A stretch of DNA of 64,000 bases, from positions 4,810,501 to 4,874,500 of the forward strand of contig NC_134028.1 of NCBI RefSeq assembly GCF_964204645.1, read 5' to 3'. This stretch comes from Tubulanus polymorphus (taxonomy: Eukaryota; Nemertea; Palaeonemertea; Tubulaniformes; Tubulanidae). Shown here piece by piece: positions 45,293 through 58,649 of this stretch (its first letter is position 1; the number at the start of each line of letters is the position of its first letter). A model generated the notes under the pieces. It ran no database searches, was not told where the DNA came from, and saw only the letters and a list, made by a program, of their open reading frames with translations. The position numbers were made by a program, and so were the translations under genes.

Positions 45293-46741
45293 CCTTTTTG
45301 AAAATGCTAATTTCATTCTGTGTGTAGTGTGGAATTTACTTTCACATATTTCCACTTACAACTACAGTCACGACGCTCACAACATTAACAGTGGTATGAA
45401 ACAGAACCAATCGAAATAATCCACGATTAACGCAATCTGTACGACCCCTCAGGATCAGTTATAAAGCGCATTCATTCAATCTCAATCCTCCCTCGAGCTG
45501 ACTTGTCACAAATTACCAATAGTAAGGTATTTATGGTATCAACATAATTCACGCATTTGTTGAAAGTACGCGCGAGTTTTTGGTAAGATGGGCGTTGCTC
45601 GGCCCAAATAACAGAAAGCTTCTTTGTTTTGGCGCTTGTTAGAAAATTTGCCAATTTCAATTTATATCTACACATAACGACTGTATTTCAGTTAACACGT
45701 AGCTCGATTTTTTAATAGAAGGCTATTATTTTTCATCGACGCGCGCACGATGTGAACTTTGGTGGGTGTTGTTTTTTTTCGCAACGTTTTTCACGCGGAG
45801 ACATCAATTTTACCGGTGAAAGCTCGCAGTGTTCCCCAGATATATGGCTTCATGTAATCAACGCAACAAAATGCGATCAATTTACAGTTAATGAAACGAA
45901 AGCGTGAAAGGTGTGGCTAGTCATCTGATAGGTGCTGTTTTCTGTTAATCAGTTTCATCAAGCTTATATGATTTCTGTACGTATCAAATGCCTGTTTCAT
46001 TCCTTTCTACGTATCACCTTAAAAGGTACGGGTCGAACTTCACAACGCCAGTAGCAGATGACACGCATATAATGCCACGCAGGAATTTTGGAAAAAAAAA
46101 TCAAACAGCATCAAAGGTATTCGTCATACAGCCAGATATCTGTTGCACCTGGAAGAGAGAAATGTCAATCGACATGGGACGAGCAAAGAATACTTACAGA
46201 AAAAAAAACGAAAAAAAAGATTTTCTTTAAAATAGAAAACAACATGAAAGGCATTATTCCAGTGCCTGTTTGGAAGAGTCATGTGATTGAAGGCAGACAA
46301 TCATCAACTGACTGAACTTCAGACTTAAAATCAGACTTCAAACTTGGGGGTTTCAGGCCCCGCTTCAAACAGTCCAGTACTGAGGCGAAAATGGCCTGTG
46401 AATATATAAACAATGAGTAACGGTGAATAAGCGTAAAGACCTCCATTCTCACATTACAATCCACTGGTGCATTCTACCATCTCAGAACAGGTAATAAGTA
46501 TGGCAAAGGTATAACATATGTACGAGACCGAAAATAGCTGTGTAGAGACTGTGATAGAATCATTGTATATAATTGACCGTTATACCTGATAATGATGTCA
46601 CTAATGAGACCCCATCAGTTCGTAATGGATCAAACTGTTACTATTTTTAGACACGGATTCAAGCTCAGGTTCGTGTCATCTCATTCGCAATAAGAAAGAT
46701 CAGAGATTGCGGAGAATGCTTCGCAGTTTTACCGACCAGTT

Positions 46742-47015
46742 CAGAGGCAGATCTAGGAAGTTTGGAAGGCCGGGGTCAAGAAGAAAAAGGCATCTTTCAG
46801 ATAACGCAGCCAAGTCAACGGTCTCAATTGGGGTCCCGCGTGGTTCCGCTCTAGGTTTTAGATATTTCTGAAGAAATACATCCGAAAAGTTGCAACTTCC
46901 GAGAGGAAGAGTGTCAAATTTACTGGTTTTAACGATCTGTGTCTTGACGAAAAGGGCCACCTCGATGGGAAAGCAGGGTCCGAACCCCCGAGACCACCCC
47001 GCTAAATCCGCCCTG
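46742..47015. mobile_element. Degenerate hAT-like MITE (274 bp)
   Basis: The left end is CAGAGGCAGATCTAGG. The complement of the right end is CAGGGCGGATTTAGC, followed by G-rich sequence on both sides. CAGRGGC-type ends suit hAT elements. No matching 8-bp target duplication is visible, so the ends or family may be wrong. Confidence 0.35.
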
Positions 47016-47019
47016 TGAG

Positions 47020-50000
47020 TTGAACAGAGTTGTGAACTGCATTTTACTTGGACCTCGTTCCGCATTTATATGTTCAATCTGGTAGCAATCACTTGTTATA
47101 TTTACCACGTCTTGAACCAATGATTCCTGAAATCATAAATTCCATGGGGTGAGGCTAGTGCATATACAGTCCAGATTTAACGGTCTACTAGAAATTCATT
47201 GCTAATGACAACCGTTTTCAAATGGTGTTTCCCCCAATAAAAAACAAATCTATTCAATAATCTGAAGTGTTATTCAACAAACTCTGAATATTAAACATGA
47301 GTCGTTTTCTTTGAAATAAGAAATGTTTATATAGATTCACATTTTGTATCTGAGTTATACCGTTGGTGAAATGAGAAAAAAACTTGCTTCGGCGAGATGG
47401 ATGTTTTTCAGAAAAATCACGGACGTATAACTCACACGTCCAAAAACTTAACGAAAACAGCCTTCGGCATTTACAGACTTCAAAAGACTGGTGCAATTTA
47501 ACAGAATAAGCAACTGCCAAATATAGATGATATTATAGAGTCTAGTTGAAGAGTACTGAGCTCAAGTTGAAGGTCAACGTATTGGTAATGAACAAATTCT
47601 GGTATCGAATTATGTGATGACCGATACCTGTGGAATTGGATACAGTAGAACTTGATATATGGTTTAATTAGTGCTAAACATGGCGTTTTAAAAATAGCAT
47701 TCTACACGAGAGCGAGCACACAAACTGCAAATAGACTGAAATGATAATGTAATTTGCTTACGTTACTCGCTAAACTTTGTTGTTTATTCATTCAAACAAA
47801 AGAAACGAAACCGCGCAACGTCTTGTGAATTTAAATGAGTTATCTCTCGTTTTAACGTTTGAAGAGCTAATGCCACGTTCTGAATGTACCGCGGCAAACA
47901 AGGCGTTCTCCGAGTAACCGTTAACACATTAATCTGGGAATCGTAATAGTTTTGACAATCGAAATCCATATGTAGAATTAAACGCAGTGTGTATAACCGA
48001 GCTAACGAAATTTCAAATCGGTTTAAGAGATTATCAAATAATCTTGCCTTCCAGTTGATATAGAAGCGTAGAAATTTGTGACCGGATATTGTGGACCAGT
48101 ATCAAGCCTAAAACCATCGAGAGTTTTAAGATATTTAGTCCAGTCCACATTTCATAGCGCTGCCCGGGTAGGAGAGTCCAAAATCAAATTCATACGTTAT
48201 GAGGAGTTTGCGATGATGTCACGAGGCCACCGGCTATGGCAATAACGAAGATTATAAAGCCACGTGTTGTGGACGAGGTATCGCTGGAATTTCGTTAATC
48301 AGTTTGCCTCCTACGTGACCAATATGATTCTCTAACCGCCTCGGGTTATGGAAGTGTAATAACGCAATATGTTGACTAATTTTGCGGAAAATGCTGTCAC
48401 CGCATTTTAGCGGTTTCCCTCACGACACTCATTGCCTGTGGACACGTTAGAGATAAGTGTATCTTCCATTTCTGGCGTTGATTCAGATACATATAAGAGA
48501 TAGAAGCCAACGCGCACCTTCATATCTGCGCGCTATCCCTTCAAGGCAGCACTTTAGAAGCCGCATAGATTCGTGATTCACGTATAAGGACAACAAACAA
48601 ACTCTTGCCTTTACATTAGCAGCAAAAACAACCATGACATCGACGTCTTGACGTCTTGCTTTGAGCAATTTCCAGATGGCCTTTTTGTAATCTTGCACTA
48701 ATTGCTTCGTTTTATAGCGGTTGAAAGCACCGTTACAGAATCTCGGTCTTCGCCTTCAGATTTTTATTTTACGTGAAAATTAAACTTTTGACCGTTCGAT
48801 TTTCTGAATGTTCCGGCGCTGGGAGTTGGAGAGCGTGTTTGCAGACGGTAGTTTGTGGTGTCTTCGGACAGTGTTGATCGTTCTACGTGGCACGACACCC
48901 TATGATGGACCGGTTGTCAAAGGTTTTATAACGGCCAGAATTGGTCGATTTTGTCGATTCTAAGCCGGTGGGCGCGCGTTTATTGTACGACAAAGGGACT
49001 TGGCTTGTTGGGTCAGATCGGTGTCATATTAGCGCACATAGTGTTTGCAAAACCGGGAAAAGGAACGACATTAACCGTTTGCGGGTGACCACGGATACAC
49101 CGGCGCGTAACCTGGTTCTAAAGTCTTACTTCCAAACTTCAACTCTCATGGATACGCTGCAATATCTGACTGAAATTTCTTCCAAATAGTATACATATAT
49201 AATATTTGTCAAGAGATTCTTTGTTGCGAAGCAATCAATAGTATAGGCCGTTTGTTTACTTAGAAGTATAATCATAAACAAAAGATGAAGAAATCGAATT
49301 CTGAACTGTGGAAATCAATGTATCATCTATTCATCCTTGCATTTCGAAAGTGTTTATATTTGTTAGTCTATATTTACCTACAACGTACCTTATTTGACCT
49401 GTTTTTATCAAACACACTCACTTCAAAAATACAAATTACCAAAAACATCCAACAGTTCATTGGGATTTGTAATCAATACCGCAAGGCAATGCTGGCGAAA
49501 TGCAAATGAAAAATTTACGTACGATGTATTCATGTTTTTCAAAGTTTATCCTCAACGGGTTTCGACTCCACGAAAAAAGTGATCACAATTTGACATTTAG
49601 TTTTTCACAAAACCGGGAACCAGTGAAAGAAGAATAACAATATTTCAATGGCCATTTCATTTTCTATCAGTTGTTCTGCACATGTTGTGCAATTACAATC
49701 TCGATTCCCTGGAGACGAAAGAAAAGCCGGTGTATATTGAACGAAGCATTTTTCCTACGATAACGACGTTTCCCCTTACTGAAATTAATACGATCTGGGA
49801 ATTGACGAATCCCCGAGAATCTTAGATTTAATTACGAAACGGCCTAGTTATATTTTATCCGTTGGTTAGAGTTAATTGGACTATATAAGCCGCTTATGTT
49901 CGATGTCGTAGCCGCATTTCTGCTTTTGGAAATTCGTGATGTACCCGCAATACTAAACTGTAACTGCGGATTTAATTTCTTGAATAAGAAATGTTTTCCC

Positions 50001-53000
50001 TTCAGTACAACCATCACGCTCTCTGGTTATATTAGTAAATATGTAAGATTTGTAGGGAGAATGTCGCTGCAATGAAGCAAAGCATTAGCGCTAAGATAAC
50101 AGACATCTTAATTAGATGTCTTGTACGTCGGATGTTCTTGAAACTGAAATGGAAAAAAATGGCGACACGATGAATTTGACATGTAGGAAATCCTTTCAAC
50201 GATCTGACAGGGCGTCGCGACGCTGTGTGTCGCTGAGATTAATGACTTCATTCTTCGAGGCAAAATCAGTTGTCTTTTCTCTCCACGAAACAAGGCTGCC
50301 ATTCGTCAATAAATACTAATTATTTACCTTGCGATACAAATGGATTGTGGATAGTTTCCTGTTTACTGGTAACGGTTTGATAATGATAGCCATTACTCAT
50401 CATTTACACACACGAGTCGAGGGCTGTTGCATCTCATCAGTAAAATACTGAGCAAAATGCGCTCTTTGTTCATGGCGACGAAAAGAGAAAAAAACTATGC
50501 CATTCGGCAGAATTCATCGGTAACTGCAGCTTGTCAACCTGTTCACTTTTAGTCACCGCAAGCAATTCATTGCAAATAGTGCGTGAAAGCCGCTTGGAAA
50601 CGTGCTGAATTGAATCGTTTTCTCCGAGGTGTTGAAAAAAGCCAAATCTTGCTTTAAGCAGCATCGGCAAAAAAAATGATATGAACATGAATGTAACTAG
50701 TGGAGCGCGAGAACGGAAATGCCTGGCCGCTTTAAGCAACTGGCAGGAAGTGTTCAGAAATAGTGACCATGGTTACACGAAGCCGCAAAGGATGTTATTT
50801 CACAAAGATATTCCGAATAAATACAAAAGAACAGCTCAAGCTGGTCCTAATAGTGCTAATCAATTGGAAAATGACATGTATGGTTAATATGGCAGAAAAA
50901 CAAGCAATATTCAGTTAATTGATGGAGCAAATTAATGTATATATCGACACGAAGCACGTTCTGCATACGATGTACCTTATCTGAATAGGAGGTACACGTA
51001 AGCCTAGCTACTTCCAGAGTGGGTTCGATTCTCCAAAGCCTAAAACTACAAGTCCATCTTAAAGTCCCATAGGTACCAATCTACGATCGATGTTAAGAAA
51101 GATCATAGATTCAGGGGGTTTTTTTTAGCTTCCGCGAGGTTGTAAATAAGATCTGAGCCTATGAGTCATTTCCTTTTTTCCTGATAATGTTCAGAAGTTC
51201 TATAAAGATGGTACTTTAGCTAATAAAGAACATAGAAACTGCTTGTGAACAAGCCGCATATGTAAAACCGTAATAAAATAACGTTATGGTATCGGATGTA
51301 ACTGCTGATTGTGATATAAAGTGTGTGATGTAATCATGATGTGAGATGGAAGCATAAATTTTCAGCCTGAGAAATGAATAGACCACACGACACCGCGCGT
51401 TACCGCCATCATAGACTGTTACACAGACTACATTATGAAGACATCGCCAGTCCCCTACGGACGTTCAGTCTCGATATAATGATCGGTGCTTTTTCTGCTT
51501 GGACAGGCTGACCAAATTAACTGTCTAATGATAGATTCCAGTGGAGATTGAATCGAAGCTGAATTGACTAATACTCCGTCTCAGTGGTCGCCTCTCTCTC
51601 TCTTTCGGCTAAACTAACCGCATCTGATTCTGACTGTGAAAACAAGTTACAGAAATGAACATCGAATCATATAGTACTGCTGATAACACTGAAAATCAGA
51701 GATATAAAGTGATTAGTGTTAGGTAATAGACACCTAATACGCTAGTATCATTCTGAACTATAGCAATCATATACTTTATTACAGACCTTTTTTCCTAGAG
51801 ATGGCGTCCAGAAGTTTCAGATATCGACAAAATATTATTGGTAAATTCTAAATCTGATATTCAAAATGACAAAGTTCTCGTTTTTCTCATTCAGTTATTT
51901 TCAGGTGCTTCTTTCCTATAGTTGATCATATTTTGTCCGGAAAGATTTGGTGTATGGCGGAGTTTTGCTGTATCATCCAACTCAGCATCACCTTCAAGTC
52001 TAAAGATCCGACTTGAGAGTGGAGTTTACTGCACCATCAAACTCAGATATCACTCTCAAGTAAGCTATGACGAACATGTAGAGTTCTATTAGGGCTAAAA
52101 GCAGTCTAGGTACCCGGCATCAAGGGTAAACTGTCCGCGCTATTTTCCTTCGTAACATTTTCGAGTGTCTCCATCAGACGTTCCTTTAATACATATAAGG
52201 GAATATTCTACGTTACGGAAAATCTTTTATCGACCACTTCAATATAATTGACTGACTTCTATAGCTCTCCAATAATGTACGTATAAACCTCGTATAATGT
52301 TATACGTTCTACTTCATACTAAATGTCTGTAGAAAACAGCTCATTAGATGACACTTGATCTGCAGTCTGAGCAAGAATTGGTCTCTAGCCATTACAGCAG
52401 CTGTCTTGAATACTTTCCGCTAATACACTATACACAACACGCAATGATCTTTCAGGGGAATGAAATCCACTCGAAACACGGGTTCCTTGTGTCTGTATAG
52501 GTAAAGTCACGGATGACAAACAGGTTAATGCCATTTAGCAGCAGGTTGTGTACTCATTAAAATCTACATCCTCATCTTCACGTCTTTACTACACGAGAAC
52601 TTCGCGTGCATTCGTTAACTCTTCAAGTTCATCATTATATCCTCTATCTATAGATCCTGTATACCGAACGTGGCTTTTATTTAGCATCATTTTCTTCAAC
52701 AGGTTTGCGAATGATCGGGAATGTTTCCTATATAAGATATCGGGGCCGGTTCTATATGCGTTCCCTTAGCGCGAGGAATATGCGGATGGGTTGGTATTGA
52801 TTTGGTTTGGACTGAACTAGGGTCTGGGTAGGATCGAAAGGTTTTGAAAATCTGATGCATTGATATGGGCGCTGAGCTATTCCCGTTGAAATTACGAATG
52901 TTTAAATGAATGAAAAAAATATTAAAGGATGTAAGTGTAATACATTTCAATATGATGATATTTTAGGATTACGGGCAAGCGCTACGGGGTTGCGGGACAT

Positions 53001-53295
53001 AATAAAAAGCTTAATGCTATGATTCTGTGTCGTTATCAATGGCATCAGTGAAAAAAAAGCACAACAGCGAAATTTTATCAGTAATTAGTGATGTCTATAT
53101 TTAGAGTCCCTAAGGTTTGACTCAAGCTTCATCTCTTAAAACTCAACCTCGCTATTTCTACGTAGATAATTTGTTCTGACCTTGATGGTGGTACACAGTT
53201 TTCATGAATAAAAGATTCATTCTTTCCCTCAAATACACGACGCCGAAAACACAGATAAGGCACCGTTATAAGTTATCCCCGTCCTGTATAAAGCT
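47020..53295. other. Long stretch without recognised features
   Basis: Short open frames occur in all six frames but none shows a domain, a signal peptide with plausible context, or consistent splice borders. No RNA gene was recognised. The sequence is AT-rich and looks intronic or intergenic. Confidence 0.4.
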
Positions 53296-53299
53296 GGCC

Positions 53300-53334
<35 letters not shown>

Positions 53335-53335
53335 T
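53300..53335. repeat. TA microsatellite
   Basis: This is a run of TA dinucleotides with a CA interruption. A shorter one lies at 54359-54381. Confidence 0.9.
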
Positions 53336-55162
53336 CACCTGCTCACATGCCGTTAGGATTATGATAAACACTTAACGATCATATGAAAACCTAAAGCAGC
53401 TGATAAGAGAGCAATATATGGAAGTCATTACGGATTTGTTTTCCGTATATAGCGAATGAATTGTATGATATTTTGGGGAATATTTTCGTGTAATGAGGCT
53501 GGCAGGTGATCATTCGTATATCAAATTGGAAATGTAATGACTAGAAAAAAAGATGATATCCCATTCCCAAATTATCAATCAAATAACGAACTCAGAGTAG
53601 CACCAAATTAACATAATTCTGTTGTGATGGTAAATGTGTTGAAATGGAAAAGGTGTTTCCCAGCTGATGGTAGAGTTCGATACATCTAGCGCAATGATGA
53701 AGTATACAAATTATTTTGTGGCATATTCTGGGGTTGATAAATACGTGATTAAATCTAGTTGTACAATATCAATAGATTCATTGCAAACTTTCATTCTTTG
53801 TGGAACCTGAAGTTTCGAAACATTGTTTTTCACGCCGTAAAAACCGATTCAATAATATGTACTATGTGCGTTATTTAAGGGGATCGTTTAAGTCGATGTG
53901 CACTACGTCATCAATATTGGCGTTTCAAATAAACAATAACAACTGATCATTATGTAAGTAGATATATTTCATTTTTTTCTTATGTGGCATTCACCGTATT
54001 GAATAGAGTAAAACGTCGTGTGAATATAGAATACGTGTATATCTGCATTTATGATTACTTATCACATTTCAGTTAGTAATTGAATCGCTGATTCCGGAGA
54101 CCTCTTATTTATAGATATCCATTCACTAATGCAGGACCTCCTCCTCTGATCAGCAGCGTGTCTGGTCGATCTGACATGTCGCATTGATATCTCTATCTCA
54201 TCGACTGTAAACAAGACTGTTGCTGATTGGAATGAATTTTTGATATTGACACGAATCGCGAAGAGCGTGCGTCCGACTCAAAATGCGCAATTAAGACGGA
54301 TAACTTGCCCGATTGAAACACGAGAAATTATTCAATTAGTGAAACCCACAATCGACGTACATATATATATATATATATATATCTGCTCTCTTGATTAATG
54401 TCGATCCCGCTCTGGCCAAGTAGATAATTAATAGCATTGATCCTTGACAGTCGGTGTCGATGAGCTTAAAGCGTTCGATACGAATTCGAAAATGTTTTTC
54501 CGATAGAGAAAAAATTGGATAAATTCGCTACCAATCAGAACCGGTCGAGGTGAAGGCCACCTCGGTTTATAGTGTGAACTAAATACCCCACCCCTGGGAT
54601 AATACGACCTTCAAACCATCCACGCTTTTTATAAGTGCAGTCTTTATGTAAATATGAACTTTTGTGACATGAAGCCGTTTTGTCTTCATATCATAACTTA
54701 ACGTTTCCTAAGGAGTTGAGGTGTTTTATTACATCGAAGCCGATGCAAATGAGTCATGTAGGGGTCACATTAATTATTGTAGAGACTCTGTTGGTTAGGA
54801 GCAACAGGTCTGAGAGGAGACACTTCTAGTAGCAACATGTCTTCATCTGACAGGCGGAACCAATACTCCACATTTATTTATGACAGTTGATATACTTGTG
54901 TTGGACATGATATTATTTTGTGAGATGTAAAGATGGGAAGGAAGCCAATGTCTAGAGTTCCCAAATGAGCAATGCTATTTTAGAACACTCGATACAAGAC
55001 AACTTTAAAAACATGTAGAATCATATGAATCTTTATGAATCTTTTATTTTGACTCTGAATGTATTTGCCAAATTATTCGAAAGCAAATCGACTAGACCAA
55101 AAAATTCCTTTCACAAATTACTCTTGTTGGTATTATATATCACATTTAAACTGTAGATCAGA

Positions 55163-55247
55163 GGGGCCATTTCATAGATAACTAAAATCTTCATTTCCAT
55201 TAGTATTGCGAGCTATATCATGAATAATGACACTGCGAAATGGGCCC
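55163..55247. mobile_element. Short MITE with GGGGCC ends
   Basis: The left end GGGGCCATTTCATAG and the complement of the right end GGGCCCATTTCGCAG form an 85-bp inverted-repeat unit. It is similar in its ends to the element at 19280-19393. Confidence 0.4.
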
Positions 55248-58200
55248 TCGCTAGTGACAGTATCTGCTCTGACCTCCTCGGGCTGGCTTTAGTCTCTTAA
55301 TGTGAATATATATCATTGCATTGAAACTGTCTCAAGACTTTGTCTCTTAATTCAATTTAATCATCTCCACAATCTAATCATCCGGATTTATTGGAACATC
55401 ATTTTCTCTTTAAGTCGGAAAGCTATTACTGTGAAAGCCCCCTCGAACTTCCACATGGATATGTCCTGCTCAACGATGCCTGTCACATCGGAGTAACATT
55501 AAATTTCAATAGTGAACGAAACATCTCATTAACTAATGCGAGGGATATCCACGCATACGGTGAAGTCTTGACATTCTCATCCCATCTTCAGCCTGCGCGA
55601 CTTTTTAAGTAATTGTGCCCTGTGTGACGGCCGAACTCCAATCCATTAGCTTGTCGCGCGCGCGTACACACACCTATATGCTACGTACCTATTCCAATCC
55701 GTGCGGATACGGGCAATGAACCACGTAGAGAATTTTTTGTTCGAAATAAAACGTGTTCATCCGAACGTGATAATCGAGCAGCGAAGCTGACAAAAATTCA
55801 TCATCATTTCATGCATTAGTTTCGACGCTCCACGATATAATATACTGCTCATAAACATACCCTCTAGTCCCGTGTAGGTCTTAAAAAGGGAGTGTCTCCT
55901 AGTTTGTATCTAGTATCACCGAAATTACAGAGGTATTGTTTGACAACCTGGGTGTCAGGCGGTGCATGTATTTTATAAAAGTTGCCAGGAGCTTCCATTC
56001 TAACACAATATCCCGAAGGTTTTAGTGATATTTACCAATTCCTGATATTAGCTTAGAATACATATTCGATAAAAAGTTGATGAAACTAGAAATAACGTTT
56101 GCTACTCAGAAATTGGAAAAAAATAATGATAATATCAAAGTTAACTCGATAAAAGATACATCAATTCTATCTGATAATGCAGCTATCAATCCATAGCATG
56201 AATTTATCATCAATGTCTGCAAGGGGTTGTTCCTGCTTGCAGAGTGGCACAGCTTTCGGACAAATCCAACTCGTTTGAATTTTGACATGTTTCTCAATTA
56301 CTACTACTGCAACATCATGACAGATCATGACATTGTAAGATATGATGCAACGGTTCTGAAAAACCTTCTTGAACAAATACTTCATCTCAGTTGATCTTGA
56401 AAATATCACACTTTCAACGCAAACTCATGATATAATTTCTATCCGTTCTATCATATAAACTCACACGGTGTTAGCGCTGAAGATCTTTGCATAGTTCAAT
56501 TCTAATCTAGAATTCATGATGCTCGCTTGTGCTTGTTCAGCAAAATTTGCAATACCCTTGAGAGGGAAAGTCGCGCATCATCTTTTTTTTCGGCTGAAAT
56601 AACGAAGTAATTTATGATAGTGCGGAGTCGAGGGGGATTGCGTATAAGCCAAAACTGTAAGACTTATATCACCCCAATTACTATGGAAATGAAGAAGGGA
56701 ATTAGACCCGAGCCAGCTATTGACTATATGTCAATATATGATCATTGATAAATTTTTGCTCGCTGACAATGATTATCATTAGATACGGCAGATATCAGAA
56801 AACTCTATTAACACAGCTTTCAATATCGACGAAAATCGACATCCTTTTTTATGCTGTTTTCTATGTGGCCACGACGTAAAACTGTTTGATCAGTTGCAGC
56901 GTATTCAGAGCTTGAAGACCGAGATCTTAGTTTATTTTCAATGACTTCAACTGTAAAATCCTAGCCTTACGACTATAAGAAGGGATGCAGAATTGCTTGG
57001 ACTCCTTTCGTATGCCATGCATAACGAAAGAACTGCGTCGACGATATACGAGTTTCCCATATTAATTACGACATTCCAGGCACCGTCATTTTTAACTTTT
57101 GATTCGTTTCATATTCGTCATAACTCAATATATTGCTTTTACTTTCATCAACTTAGATATGAATGTTTATCGTTGGAGAGGGTGAGACATGGGAATTTCA
57201 TCGACAACTTCCACATCTTTGTAAATTACATATCTAATGCGTCATCTTCTACCGCAAAACAGAATTTGTTTCATTGTAATTAATCGAAAAATCCATAATG
57301 AAATATTTGTCAAGTATAACAAGACGGGCTGAACATCTTGAAGAGGCAATTCGAATAAAGTCTGATAAACATATTGATGTTCTTTGGAGTCGGCATCAAC
57401 AAGCGAAGCCAAACACCGCAAACCGAGACGACACAAGAAGCGACACACCGGCCCACTGGCTATTGGCTACTTATCATCGACGGTGAAGACAAAACACAGG
57501 AGATAGATTTATCTGAGAACATCCCAGCTGTTCGCTGCAAGGAACCGTCTTCTCCGACATCGGCAAAACATCCTTATCTATCGTCTGTTTGTCCATTGAA
57601 ATATGATCAAAGACAGTGGAGACTATATATGAATTGATATGACATTATCTTCAGTCGCAGACGAGGCAAGCTAGTTTTTTTTTCCCCGACAGTGGATTAA
57701 CCTAAAAAGTTACAGAATTGCCAGCAGTCACAAATACGTTAACGACTGGCGCTGGAAATTATGCGACTTTATCTGTTAATTGTGAAGATTAGTAGCAGCT
57801 CGAAGGCGCTGCGCAATCGCGCATTCGTTTTAGAAGTGAGATGCCGGAAATGGGAGAAAATTTATCGGTGAACTATCAACTTGAATCGCTGAAGTCGTCG
57901 TTGTCATCGCGAAGGTGTGCTAAGTATCAAATACGGCAGTTAAATCTAATTTGTATAAAACAGAGCAGAATTATCGTGTAGTAATACAGCTACAGAGGAA
58001 GGCACACCTTTTAGAATATGGTTTTACTGAAGGATGGGCCGGTGTGATGGTTACACAACCGAGCAGCTGTGACTGACGAAGTTTGAAAGTTTGTGCTGTA
58101 TTCGATCTGTGGTCAGTACTATGGCTACTGTGTCCAGTCAAGCTTGAAGTTTATACCGGCAATACAATGAACCATACTATTATATCAAAGATGATAAATG

Positions 58201-58574
58201 CTGTTTCCAAAAGCTGGAAAGGGCTTTGTATACGAAGGAATAGCACACGGGCCAAATATTGACCAGAAGGTGTTCGAACAACTTGAACATGCCCGCTTGC
58301 TTCGTAAAAAAACTATCCATCACGTTGATTTTAGCTCATTGTATCAGATGTGTACATGTACAGGTCTAGCGTTAACCCGCCAGCAGCAGCTCACAGAATA
58401 CCCAATCGACCAGAAACCATTATTTCTCGAAAATGATTGATTGCTACCGATTTAAATCGTATCAGTTTCATCACAAAAATCGATCTAGAATATTCTTCAT
58501 ATTTTTATCCTTCGGTCGATGAGGAATTACGTTTAAGTATATGTATATGTAATTCAATGACCGCGACTGCTTAC

Positions 58575-58622
58575 CTTGAAACAGCCACAAAATAGGTTTC
58601 TTAGTGTATGCTTCTTATTCAT
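58575..58622 (-). CDS. Candidate minus-strand start exon, gene unknown
   Basis: An ATG followed by 16 codons, MNKKHTLRNLFCGCFK, ends exactly at a strong donor (TTTCAAG|GTAAGC) in phase 0. That is compatible with the phase-0 candidate exon at 42974-43060. The Cys pair in a basic/hydrophobic context could be a lipid-modified membrane anchor. No homology is recognised and the intron would be about 15.5 kb, so this is weak. Confidence 0.25.
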
Positions 58623-58649
58623 CCTATCAACAAGAACTATAACTTCCCC

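Noticed and set aside
51010-51050. GGTTCGATTCT B-box-like sequence
   Set aside because: No A box or acceptor stem is found at the proper distance.
55302-55612. Overlapping plus-strand short frames
   Set aside because: No domain, and no acceptor/donor pair that keeps the frame.
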